Assembly: GCA_964629615.1 (NCBI GenBank)
Contig: CAZVUD010000035.1
Span: 1-15,836 of the forward strand
Reading direction: 5' to 3'
DNA from: SVTX01 sp964629615
Lineage (GTDB): Bacteria; Bacillota; Clostridia; Oscillospirales; CAG-272
Length of the DNA: 15,836 nucleotides
Shown here: positions 1 through 7,356 of the stretch, piece by piece
Position numbering within the stretch: the first letter of the stretch is position 1
Layout: every line of letters begins with the position of its first letter
The notes under the pieces: generated by a model
Database searches by the model: none
Seen by the model: the letters and a program-made list of their open reading frames with translations, nothing else
Told to the model about the DNA's origin: nothing
Program-made: the position numbers and the translations under genes

Positions 1-13
1 TTTATATTTATTC

Positions 14-156
14 CACGGCTACATGATACATTCAAAGTAATTCATAACATGCGAGAAAGTTTTTGCCAAGCTTTCTTAAAATCTCACCGTGCGTCACGGT
101 TACACGATACACTCAAAGTAATTCGTAACAGGTAAGGAAGTTTTTTGCCAAGCTTT
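14..156. repeat. Pair of ~62-bp imperfect direct repeats
   Basis: Positions 14-75 and 95-156 carry the same block. It begins with CACGG, continues through a GATACA(T/C)TCAAAGTAATTC core and ends in GCCAAGCTTT. The copies differ by scattered substitutions and one or two length changes. The end of each block is the first half of the hairpin repeat found further right, so the two repeat types belong to one composite intergenic array. No open reading frame or RNA gene is seen here. The second copy may be a recent duplication of the first. Confidence 0.7.
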
Positions 157-253
157 TTTTCAAAAAAGCGGGGTTTTTGCCAAGCTTTTTTCCAAAAAAG
201 CGGAAGAAGCCAAGCTTTTTTCAAAAAAGCGGAGGAATTTCCAAAAAAGCTTT
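147..253. repeat. Three tandem copies of a ~25-bp self-complementary repeat, plus a remnant
   Basis: The unit reads GCCAAGC, a T tract, C or CC, an A tract, then GCGG. Copies lie at 147-171, 179-203 and 209-232, about 31 bp apart. A half copy (CCAAAAAAGC) sits at 241-250 and another start of the unit at about 65-74. Each copy folds into a hairpin of GC(T)6 against (A)6GC with a 1-3 nt loop. Because the T and A runs are inside the stem, the unit resembles a terminator on either strand. It lies beyond the end of the ygiQ-like gene. It could be a back-up terminator array or a repetitive intergenic element; its occurrence elsewhere in the genome cannot be judged here. Confidence 0.75.
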
Positions 254-268
254 AATAATTATTTTTAA

Positions 269-289
269 GGCGGCAGATGATCTGCCGCC
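269..289 (-). terminator. Putative terminator of the YgiQ-like gene
   Basis: GGCGGCAG (269-276) and CTGCCGCC (282-289) form a perfect 8-bp GC-rich stem around a 5-nt loop, and the two loop-closing bases could extend it. It begins about 30 nt past the stop codon of the minus-strand gene. On the minus strand the stem is followed by TTAAAAATAATT, which is T/A-rich but not a clean U tract, so termination may be moderate. The tandem hairpins further downstream could add to it. Confidence 0.6.
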
Positions 290-319
290 GTATTTGCATA
301 TTATGTATCTATAGATCAA

Positions 320-2353
320 TTACCTTTTTCCCTTGCTCTTTTGCGCATTGTTTTTCTGCGCTTTTACAGGCATCTTTCCTTTATTGTTTGGTTTATGGTC
401 GGATCTATTGTTGGGTTTGTTGTTAGATTTACTATTACCTTTGCTGTTTCCCCTGTTGCCTCTGTTGTCACTATTGCCTCTATTGCCTCTATTGCCTTTA
501 TTGCCGCCATTGCCTCTGTTTCCTGAACCTTTGTTGTTTGGCGTGTGCGAGGAGGATTCAGGCTTTACAAGACAATTTTCACCATATCCTATAAGATCTT
601 CTCTGCCTGCCAACCTCAAAGCCTCTCTGACAAGCGGAGCATTCTGAGGTCTGTTATATTGGAGCAACGCCCTCTGGAGCTGCTTTTCATGGTAATCTGT
701 GGCAACATACACCTTTTTCATATCCAACGGATTTATGCCGGTGTAATACATAACGGTAGATGCAGTTCCTGGAGTCGGATAATAATCCTGCACCTGCTCA
801 GGCGCATAATGATCGCGCTTAAGGCACAGAGCAAGCTCAATTGCATCATTTAAGGTAGATCCGGGATGGCTCGACATAAGATACGGCACAAGATACTGCT
901 CCTTGCCGCATTCGCGCGACAGCTCGAAATACTTGCGTCTGAAGCTCTCATATACCTCAAAATCAGGCTTACCCATGCATCTCAAAACAGGGCTTGAGCA
1001 ATGCTCAGGAGCTACCTTGAGCTGACCTGAAACATTATCCTTTACAAGCTTTCTGAAAAATGCATCGTCCTTATCATGCATAAGATAATCAAATCGTATT
1101 CCCGAGCGGATGAACACCTTCTTTACGCGCGGAAGCTTTTCGACCTCTTCTATAAGCTTTATGTACTCTGTATGATCTGCCTTCAGATTTTTGCACGGTG
1201 TGGGTGCAAGGCACTTGCGCGAGGGGCAAACTCCGTCCTTCAATTGCTTATCGCAGGCAGGATATCTGAAATTGGCGGTAGGTCCGCCTATATCATGTAT
1301 GTATCCCTTGAAATCCGGCATCTTTGTGATTAGCTCCGCCTCTTTGACAACGCTCTCTATGCTCCTTGAGCGTACAGTTCTTCCCTGATGAAATGCAAGC
1401 GCGCAGAAATTGCACGCACCAAAGCATCCTCTGTTGTGCGTAACGGAAAATCTGACCTCTTCAATGGCAGGAACTCCGCCCTCGCTCTCGTACATCGGGT
1501 GATATGTCCTCGCATACGGAAGCGCATATACCGCATCAAGCTCTTCCCTTTCAAGCGGAGGCATAGGCGGATTTTGCACGAGCATCTTGTTATCGTACAT
1601 CTCGCATATAGCCTTGCCGTTTATGGCGTCCTGATTTTTGTACTGCACACCGAACGCCTCGGCATACGCTCTCTTGTCGCTCTTAAGCACATTGTAATCA
1701 AATGTGGCAGCCACGGGATAATTCACCTTGTCCTCGGGTGAGCAAAGATACACAGTTCCCCTTACATCGCGTATCTTTTTGACAGGGATGCCCCTGTCAA
1801 GCAGCTGCGCGATGCGGATAAGTATATTTTCACCCATACCGTATGTCAGTATATCAGCTCGGCTGTCCACAAGTATGGATCTTCTCACCTTGTCATCCCA
1901 ATAATCGTAGTGTGCAAAGCGGCGCAGAGATGCCTCAAGTCCGCCGAGTATGATCGGAACATCACCGTACGCCTCGCGTATTCTGTTGGAATACACTATG
2001 CAGGCTCTGTCAGGTCTGCGACCTGCCACTCCCCCGGGAGAATAGTAATCATTAGTTCTCTTCTTTTTTGCAGCTGTGTAATGAGCCACCATAGAGTCGA
2101 TGTTACCCGCACTTACAAGAAATCCGAGCCTTGGTCTGCCGAATTCTTTAAAATCGTCACACGATCTGTAATTCGGCTGTGCAAGAAATCCTATTCTGAA
2201 TCCCTTGTCCTCAAGCACCCTTGTTATGATAGCCGCGCCAAAGCTTGGGTGATCCACATAAGCATCACCGCTGACATAGACAAAGTCCACCTCGTCCCAG
2301 CCGCGTGCCGCCATCTCGTATTTATTTGTCGGCAAAAATGCATTCTTTTCCAT
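320..2353 (-). CDS. YgiQ-family (UPF0313) radical SAM protein with RGN-rich C-terminal tail
   Basis: 677 aa. The N-terminus (GDAYVDHPSFG, about residues 29-39) is the characteristic YgiQ opening. The radical SAM iron-sulfur motif CxxxCxxC is at C310, C314 and C317, inside GCFGACNFC. This predicts a [4Fe-4S] cluster and S-adenosylmethionine cleavage. The reaction carried out by the YgiQ family is not established. Further family blocks are IHDIGGPTANF (about 352-362), a Cys-rich insert (C367-C387), and QLKVAPEH (444-451). The conserved protein ends near residue 595. Residues 599-677 are a low-complexity Arg/Gly/Asn/Lys tail with repeated RGN units, predicted to be disordered. The start ATG is preceded by AAGGA about 12 nt upstream and gives the usual family N-terminus. 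It follows spoVM by 34 bp and is probably the last gene of the minus-strand array. Confidence 0.93.
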   Translation of the reverse strand: MEKNAFLPTNKYEMAARGWDEVDFVYVSGDAYVDHPSFGAAIITRVLEDKGFRIGFLAQPNYRSCDDFKEFGRPRLGFLVSAGNIDSMVAHYTAAKKKRTNDYYSPGGVAGRRPDRACIVYSNRIREAYGDVPIILGGLEASLRRFAHYDYWDDKVRRSILVDSRADILTYGMGENILIRIAQLLDRGIPVKKIRDVRGTVYLCSPEDKVNYPVAATFDYNVLKSDKRAYAEAFGVQYKNQDAINGKAICEMYDNKMLVQNPPMPPLEREELDAVYALPYARTYHPMYESEGGVPAIEEVRFSVTHNRGCFGACNFCALAFHQGRTVRSRSIESVVKEAELITKMPDFKGYIHDIGGPTANFRYPACDKQLKDGVCPSRKCLAPTPCKNLKADHTEYIKLIEEVEKLPRVKKVFIRSGIRFDYLMHDKDDAFFRKLVKDNVSGQLKVAPEHCSSPVLRCMGKPDFEVYESFRRKYFELSRECGKEQYLVPYLMSSHPGSTLNDAIELALCLKRDHYAPEQVQDYYPTPGTASTVMYYTGINPLDMKKVYVATDYHEKQLQRALLQYNRPQNAPLVREALRLAGREDLIGYGENCLVKPESSSHTPNNKGSGNRGNGGNKGNRGNRGNSDNRGNRGNSKGNSKSNNKPNNRSDHKPNNKGKMPVKAQKNNAQKSKGKR

Positions 2354-2387
2354 GATATTTATAATTCCTTATTTTTATCCTTGCGGA

Positions 2388-2468
2388 CTATTTTTCCTTC
2401 TTAATGCCGAATATCTTGCGAAGCACGGGCTTTAATATACTCGGCGACTGCAATATGACTATCTTCAT
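2388..2468 (-). CDS. spoVM: Stage V sporulation protein M (26 aa)
   Basis: This is a 26-codon gene beginning MKIVILQSP and ending LRKIFGIKKEK. The length equals that of B. subtilis SpoVM as I recall it. The fixed landmarks line up: MK at 1-2, Pro9, Arg17, Gly21 and a basic C-terminus. An AGGAG ribosome site lies 6 nt before the ATG. The position is also diagnostic, because spoVM sits directly downstream of the thiamine pyrophosphokinase gene in B. subtilis too. SpoVM is an amphipathic helix that recognises the curved forespore outer membrane and anchors the SpoIVA coat platform in the mother cell. An unusual point is a second proline at position 14, where the B. subtilis peptide has glycine. 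An endospore-forming host is inferred. Confidence 0.9.
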   Translation of the reverse strand: MKIVILQSPSILKPVLRKIFGIKKEK

Positions 2469-2531
2469 AATACGCTCCTATATATTTTTATCGGATCTGT
2501 TATGAAGTATATGCAAGGGTGTCGATATATG

Positions 2532-3158
2532 TCACACATCCCTTGACTCTATAATATATATTCCTCCGCGCTTTACTGTGATGAGAGCGCAATTTCCTTC
2601 TATCTCATTTGACACAGCATACTGCAATGTCCTGGTCAGCGTTGCATTTTTAAGCTTGTATTTTGCTCCGTCTATGCTGACTCCCTTGACCTTTTCGTCA
2701 CACGCGATTATTCCGAAATACTTATATGCCTTCATGCGGAGCAATATCTGTCCCGAATTCTTTATATATCTGACTCTGTTGTTTCCGCTCGTGACAACGC
2801 ATCTTATATTTCTCACCCAAAGCCCCTCAAGTATCGCAAGAAGCGACATGGCATGGTCAAGTCTGCCGCTCGTACCTGCAATTATGCATATTTCGTCAGC
2901 ACCGCGCTCTATCGCGCTCTCTACCGCCAGCTGGGTATCGGTAAGATCCTTTTGCGTTGGCGACTGTAACACCTCGCTGACATCATCGGGAATAGAGCTT
3001 ATGGAATCAAAATCACCTATCAGTATCTGCGGCTTGACTCCGCAAGCAAGCGCATTGTCATATCCGCTGTCAGCGGCAATTATTATATCTCCGTCCTTTG
3101 GACGTTCATTTATAAATTCGGGATATATTTTCCCTCCTGCGTATATGTATGCAGTCAT
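2532..3158 (-). CDS. Thiamine pyrophosphokinase
   Basis: 208 aa, the normal length for bacterial thiamine pyrophosphokinase (ThiN/YloS type). It transfers pyrophosphate from ATP to thiamine to make the cofactor thiamine diphosphate in the cytoplasm. Catalytic-domain landmarks are IGDFDS (47-52), QKDLTDTQLA (69-78) and GRLDH (98-102). The C-terminal beta-sandwich contains the SN pair at 183-184 followed by the terminal ALITVKRG block. The ATG has a good ribosome site (AAGGGTGAGA). It starts 26 bp after rsgA and is followed by spoVM, the order seen in B. subtilis, except that rpe, usually between rsgA and this gene, is absent. Confidence 0.95.
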   Translation of the reverse strand: MTAYIYAGGKIYPEFINERPKDGDIIIAADSGYDNALACGVKPQILIGDFDSISSIPDDVSEVLQSPTQKDLTDTQLAVESAIERGADEICIIAGTSGRLDHAMSLLAILEGLWVRNIRCVVTSGNNRVRYIKNSGQILLRMKAYKYFGIIACDEKVKGVSIDGAKYKLKNATLTRTLQYAVSNEIEGNCALITVKRGGIYIIESRDV

Positions 3159-3184
3159 GATCTCACCCTTTCAGTACAAAAATA

Positions 3185-4090
3185 TTATTTTTTTGCCCAT
3201 TTCGGCTTGCTTTTAAGTATATCGTACAGCATGCAGTAATTTTCGTGTCTTGTCGGCGATATCTTGTTTTCCTTTACCGCCTCTATGATAGCACAGCCCT
3301 CTTCCTTGGTATGTGAGCATTTGGTATATTTGCACTTGCCTATATAGGGTTCAAACTCACGGAAGGTGTCCTTTAAGTCATCAAGCTCAAAAAAATCAAA
3401 TCTTTCAAAATCAAGCATGGAAAATCCGGGCGTGTCTGCAATATATCCATCACCCTCGCAAAACAAAGTTACCTCTCGCGTGGTGTGTCTTCCGCGCGCA
3501 GTCTTTTTGCTTAAGGTATTTGTCGCCAGAGAAAGATCGGGAAACAGCTTATTTAACAAAGTGGATTTTCCCACTCCCGACGCTCCTGCAAATGCGGCTA
3601 TCTTTTCCTTGAAATTTTCATTTATAAATTCGCGCACCTTGTCAATTCCCGTATCCTCATAGCAGGATACAGAAAAAGCGTTAAAGCCTGCTTTTTCGTA
3701 TATCTCCCTTATTTCCTCCGCACGCTTGGGTGCAAGCTCGCTCTTGCCTATTATTATCACAGGCTCTATATTATTATACTCAAGTATGGATATGAGCTTG
3801 TCCGTCATATCAAGCATGGGCATGGGATCCTGCGCGGCAAGAGATACGAAAACATAATCGATGTTTGCAATAGGCGGTCGTATAAGAGAATTCTTGCGCT
3901 CGGCTATATCACTTATTACAGACGCGTTGTTCTCCGTGCTCACGCAGGCTATATCACCAACAAGCACAGTGGTATTTTTGTGTCTGAACGCACCTCTCGC
4001 GCGGCACTGTATCTCACTTCCGTCGTCAGTACGCACGGTATAAAGACCGCCTACACACTTGATTATTCTTCCTGTCCTTTTTTCGTCCAT
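3185..4090 (-). CDS. rsgA: Ribosome small subunit maturation GTPase RsgA
   Basis: 301 aa. RsgA is a circularly permuted GTPase that binds the 30S subunit late in assembly and checks its decoding site. Visible parts are an N-terminal OB-fold (about 1-70), the permuted G domain, and a C-terminal zinc knuckle. The G domain shows G4 at 115-119 (GKSEL), G1/P-loop GASGVGKST (169-177), the switch region RHTT (201-204) and G3 DTPGF (219-223). The zinc ligands are C253, C258, H260 and C266 (C-x4-C-x-H-x5-C). The G4 block departs from the usual (T/N)KxD in having Gly first and Glu in place of Asp. The start codon overlaps the end of the PASTA gene by 28 nt, and the ribosome site (AAAGAGAG) is weak and distant, suggesting translational coupling. 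Confidence 0.95.
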   Translation of the reverse strand: MDEKRTGRIIKCVGGLYTVRTDDGSEIQCRARGAFRHKNTTVLVGDIACVSTENNASVISDIAERKNSLIRPPIANIDYVFVSLAAQDPMPMLDMTDKLISILEYNNIEPVIIIGKSELAPKRAEEIREIYEKAGFNAFSVSCYEDTGIDKVREFINENFKEKIAAFAGASGVGKSTLLNKLFPDLSLATNTLSKKTARGRHTTREVTLFCEGDGYIADTPGFSMLDFERFDFFELDDLKDTFREFEPYIGKCKYTKCSHTKEEGCAIIEAVKENKISPTRHENYCMLYDILKSKPKWAKK

Positions 4091-4872
4091 ATATTTATGC
4101 GACTCTCTTTCTCAATTTTCATCTCACAGCGCGGATATCTCGAAACCGTGATATCAACGCCGCTCCCTTTATATACATACGCACCGTCAGGCACAGACTG
4201 CGACATGATGCACCCGTCACACACATCGCAGGAGTGGACATAGGTTATGTTCCTTATCCTGATTCCGCTCTCATTGGCTATCCTTATCGCGTCTGTGATA
4301 AGCTCGCCCTCAAGGAGCGGAACGGCAATACTCTCACTCGGAATACCCTCGGATATAAACACCGTAACACTCTCGCCCTCGGTAATATATTCCTGCGCAT
4401 ATGGATACTGCCTTACGACCACGCCCTTTTTTATGTCGGATATTATATACCTTACATCCATCCGCGCGCCAAGCGATCGCACGGTATGTTCAGCCTCTGC
4501 CTTTGTCATACCCGTAAGATCAGGCATTATTTCTCTTCTTTTGCCGCGTCCGACCGTAACATACAATAAATACCTGTCCTTTAAGGCGACCTTCCTGCTT
4601 CCGCACGCCGACTGTGATATTATCCTGCCTGCATTTGCATCATCGCTGTATTCATAATTCTTTATAATATCGATATCAGGATAAAAGCAGAGCTCATCCT
4701 CGCTTATCCCGACAAGATCGGGGATCTTTGCATAATAGCTTTCGTTACGCCCGAAAAAGAACAAACGGTAAGCAAAATACATACAGCACATACAAAGCAA
4801 CACAAAAAGAAGTATTGCGGATATGCCTGCCACCCTTATTACCTTGTCGCGATATCTTTTGTCTGTACCCAT
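4063..4872 (-). CDS. Membrane-anchored PASTA-repeat protein without a kinase domain
   Basis: 269 aa. A short cytoplasmic segment (about 1-11) precedes one membrane helix (about 12-38). The extracellular part holds three PASTA repeats, roughly at 47-108, 113-175 and 182-244, each showing the IPDLVG- or MPDLTGMT-like opening and a terminal VTV. PASTA repeats bind muropeptides or beta-lactams in PrkC/Stk1-type kinases and in some penicillin-binding proteins. The gene sits exactly where prkC lies in B. subtilis (between rlmN and rsgA), but no kinase domain is present: the cytoplasmic part is only a dozen residues. The adjacent phosphatase gene prpC is missing as well. ATG 4872 is preferred to an in-frame GTG at 4878 because GAGG lies 5 nt before it. 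The C-terminus carries an extra charged tail after the third repeat. Confidence 0.88.
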   Translation of the reverse strand: MGTDKRYRDKVIRVAGISAILLFVLLCMCCMYFAYRLFFFGRNESYYAKIPDLVGISEDELCFYPDIDIIKNYEYSDDANAGRIISQSACGSRKVALKDRYLLYVTVGRGKRREIMPDLTGMTKAEAEHTVRSLGARMDVRYIISDIKKGVVVRQYPYAQEYITEGESVTVFISEGIPSESIAVPLLEGELITDAIRIANESGIRIRNITYVHSCDVCDGCIMSQSVPDGAYVYKGSGVDITVSRYPRCEMKIEKESRINIWTKKGQEE

Positions 4873-4902
4873 ACACACCTCACATAAATGAAAATATGTA
4901 CA

Positions 4903-4920
4903 GATACAAGTCTATGTATC
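4903..4920 (-). other. Small inverted repeat at the rlmN / PASTA gene junction
   Basis: GATACA (4903-4908) and TGTATC (4915-4920) form a perfect 6-bp stem with a 6-nt loop. It overlaps the rlmN stop codon and has no following U tract. It may be an RNA stability or processing element, or chance. Confidence 0.35.
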
Positions 4921-5971
4921 ACTGCTCGCTCTGCTTTGCGTCCTCACGTCTCAGCTGACCGCAAGAGGCATTTATGTCCGAGCCGAGCTTTCTTCTTACC
5001 GTAGCTCTTATGCCTCGCTTTTCAAGCTCACCGGCAAATGCCTTTACAGAATTTGTATCCGAGCTCTTGAATCCCGTTTCATCCACCTCGTTTACAGGTA
5101 TCAGATTTACATGTATCGGCATGCTCTCGCTTCTGGTGCGCAAGGCGCGATTTAATACAAGTGCAAGCTTTTGCGCATTCTCGCGTGAGTCATTCTTTCC
5201 GGATATGAGCGTATATTCAAAGGATATCCTTCTGCCCGTTGCCTTATAATAATCACGGCATGAGCGCAAAAGCTCCTCAACGCCCCATCTTTTATTAACA
5301 GGCATTATCTCATTTCTCGTTTCGTCATCGGGTGCATGCAGGGATATTGACAGAGTTATCTGCATATCCAGCTTTGCAAGCTCATAGATCTTATCCCCGA
5401 CTCCGCAGGTGGACAGAGATATATGTCTGTATCCTATGTTGAGTCCGCCCTCCATGTTCACGAGCTTTAAAAATTTCACGGTGTTATTAAAATTATCAAG
5501 CGGCTCGCCTATGCCCATCATAACTATATTCGATATTCTGACACCCATGTCGCGTCCTGCGCATATGACCTGACCAAGTATCTCACCTGCCTCAAGATCG
5601 CGCACTCTGCCTGCTATGGTAGATGCGCAGAATTTGCACCCCATTCTGCATCCGACCTGGCTTGAAACACATATGGTATATCCGTGATCATACTTCATTA
5701 CAACAGATTCCACACAGTTTTTGTCAGACAATTCAAAAAGGTACTTGACCGTACCGTCGATAGCTGAAACTAATTTTCTCTTTATCTTTGGCATGCTCGT
5801 GTCAGCTACGAGAGATATTTTTTCACGCGTGACCTTTCCTATGTTTGACATCTCACTCAGAGCCTTACCCATATGGAGCTGCGTGAATATCTGCTTTGCA
5901 CGATATCTCGCCTCACCTATCTCATCCATAAGGCAGGCAAGCTCATCGGGTGTATACGATAATATATTCAT
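4919..5971 (-). CDS. rlmN: Dual-specificity 23S rRNA/tRNA adenine-C2 methyltransferase RlmN
   Basis: 350 aa, typical RlmN length. This radical SAM enzyme methylates C2 of A2503 in 23S rRNA and, in many bacteria, A37 of some tRNAs. The cluster cysteines are C108, C112 and C115 in CRMGCKFC. The second catalytic cysteine, which forms the transient adduct with the substrate, is C337 in NASCGQLR. Other family blocks are MMGIGEPLDN (151-160), HISLSTCG (183-190) and SISLHAPDD (208-216). The start has AAGGA about 11 nt upstream. It begins 23 bp after rsmB, and a small inverted repeat covers its stop codon and the gap before the PASTA gene. Confidence 0.97.
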   Translation of the reverse strand: MNILSYTPDELACLMDEIGEARYRAKQIFTQLHMGKALSEMSNIGKVTREKISLVADTSMPKIKRKLVSAIDGTVKYLFELSDKNCVESVVMKYDHGYTICVSSQVGCRMGCKFCASTIAGRVRDLEAGEILGQVICAGRDMGVRISNIVMMGIGEPLDNFNNTVKFLKLVNMEGGLNIGYRHISLSTCGVGDKIYELAKLDMQITLSISLHAPDDETRNEIMPVNKRWGVEELLRSCRDYYKATGRRISFEYTLISGKNDSRENAQKLALVLNRALRTRSESMPIHVNLIPVNEVDETGFKSSDTNSVKAFAGELEKRGIRATVRRKLGSDINASCGQLRREDAKQSEQ

Positions 5972-5994
5972 ACATCAAAAATTCCTTAAATTGC

Positions 5995-7287
5995 TTATTT
6001 GATCCTTTTCATCTTGCAAACAAAAAAGCCGTCCGTGCCGTGCTCATCCGGTGTCAAGCTTATACATCCGTCAATTGAGTGTATATCTCCGACCGTACAG
6101 TCACAAGGCTCAAAGTTATCATGCAGACCTAAAAACCTATTTATGTTTTCTTTGTTTTCCTCGGGCAGTACAGTACATGTCGAATATATAAGATATCCGC
6201 CCACCTTAACATATCGCGACGCGTTGTTAAGTATATCAAGTTGTATATCGGGCAGTCTTGCAAGATCCGAGAGCTTCTTATATCTTATCTCGGGCTTTTT
6301 ACCCATAACACCAAGCCCCGAGCACGGAACATCGCAGATGACCTTATCAGCACAGCCTTCAAATTCGCTGACAAATGCCCTTCCGTCCTGCTCTCTTGTT
6401 TCTATGATATTTATGCCCAGCCTTGCCGCGCCTTTTTCTATGAGTGAGAGCTTGCTACTGTGCAGATCACAGGAAATTATCTTGCCGTGAGATCCCATAT
6501 TCACTGCACACCCAAAGGATTTTGAGCCCGGGCAAGCGCAAGCATCTATTATTATATCTCCGCTCACCGCTCCCACAGCCTCCACACATATCTGTGACGC
6601 CGCATCCTGAATAAAAAAGTAACCGTCATCCGCATGCGGCAGAGAGGAAAATGACACTCCCTTTACATTTATCGCATTTTCAAGATACGGATGTCTTTTA
6701 TATGCAATGCCCGATGCGTCAAGCAGTTCTGCATACTCTGCGGCGCTTATCTTAAGTGTATTTACACGCAAGGTCATGCCGTTTGATGTATTAAACGCCT
6801 CAAGTATATTTTTTGCACGTTTCGATCCGTATATTTCAGAAAATTTCTGGCATATCTCGCGCGGATATGAAAGAGACAGCGACATTACATCAAGCTCATC
6901 GCCCTCAAACCTTATGCTGTCCTTTTTTCTCATGAAATTTCGCAATACAGCATTTACAAATCCCGCGCTTTTGCGTTTTGACATGGAAACAGCCTCATTG
7001 ACCGCCGCATACGGAGGTATGCGATCAAGATACAGGATCTGATATATGCCTATCTCAAGTATTATCCTCACATCGGGATCTATATCCTTGGGGTGATCTG
7101 CCAATCTGTCTATATAATAGTCAAGCGTTATCCTGCGCTCCGTCACACCCAGAACTATTATACTGCAAAGTGCGCGGTCGCATTCCGACAGGCTTGATGA
7201 CTCAAGCGCAGAATCAATGGCAATATTTGAAAACGTATTGTTTTTTTGTGCATTTTTAAGTATTTGAAAAGCAAGTCGTCTTGGCAT
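5995..7287 (-). CDS. rsmB: 16S rRNA (cytosine-967-C5)-methyltransferase RsmB
   Basis: 430 aa. The N-terminal NusB-like RNA-binding domain occupies about 1-125 (YAAVNEAVS at 93-101, GFVNAVLRN at 109-117). It is followed by the Fmu/NOL1 methyltransferase domain. The SAM-binding motif is DACACPGSKS (248-257). The two cysteines of the m5C mechanism are C322 in DVPCSG and the nucleophile C371 in YSTCT. The SAM loop reads CPGSK where APGGK is the norm, but the rest of the enzyme is intact. The ribosome site is poor (TAGG 3 nt from the ATG), yet the N-terminus aligns with the family, so the start is kept. It lies 69 bp downstream of fmt. Confidence 0.95.
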   Translation of the reverse strand: MPRRLAFQILKNAQKNNTFSNIAIDSALESSSLSECDRALCSIIVLGVTERRITLDYYIDRLADHPKDIDPDVRIILEIGIYQILYLDRIPPYAAVNEAVSMSKRKSAGFVNAVLRNFMRKKDSIRFEGDELDVMSLSLSYPREICQKFSEIYGSKRAKNILEAFNTSNGMTLRVNTLKISAAEYAELLDASGIAYKRHPYLENAINVKGVSFSSLPHADDGYFFIQDAASQICVEAVGAVSGDIIIDACACPGSKSFGCAVNMGSHGKIISCDLHSSKLSLIEKGAARLGINIIETREQDGRAFVSEFEGCADKVICDVPCSGLGVMGKKPEIRYKKLSDLARLPDIQLDILNNASRYVKVGGYLIYSTCTVLPEENKENINRFLGLHDNFEPCDCTVGDIHSIDGCISLTPDEHGTDGFFVCKMKRIK

Positions 7288-7302
7288 ACCTATTATTTTT
7301 CA

Positions 7303-7323
7303 GACACAAAAGCCTTATGTGTC
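7303..7323 (-). other. Inverted repeat in the fmt / rsmB gap
   Basis: GACACA (7303-7308) pairs with TGTGTC (7318-7323) around a 9-nt loop, in the 69-bp gap between fmt and rsmB. No U tract follows, so a terminator is unlikely. It may be an RNA processing or translational control element. Confidence 0.35.
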
Positions 7324-7356
7324 AAAACTCCATTAAAATATATTTTCCATCTCGGA

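Noticed and set aside
147..232. Tandem repeats considered as a CRISPR array
   Set aside because: Units are only ~31 bp apart with 5-8 bp low-complexity spacers, so there are no true spacers, and no cas genes are present.
1910..2404. 164-aa plus-strand open frame opposite the start of the YgiQ-like gene
   Set aside because: It is antisense to a clearly conserved radical SAM protein and to the spoVM end, and the translation shows no family features.
2578..3216. 212-aa plus-strand open frame with a hydrophobic, Ser-rich translation
   Set aside because: It is the exact antisense of thiamine pyrophosphokinase, whose motifs are all present; Ser/Ile/Phe richness is typical of a mirrored reading frame.
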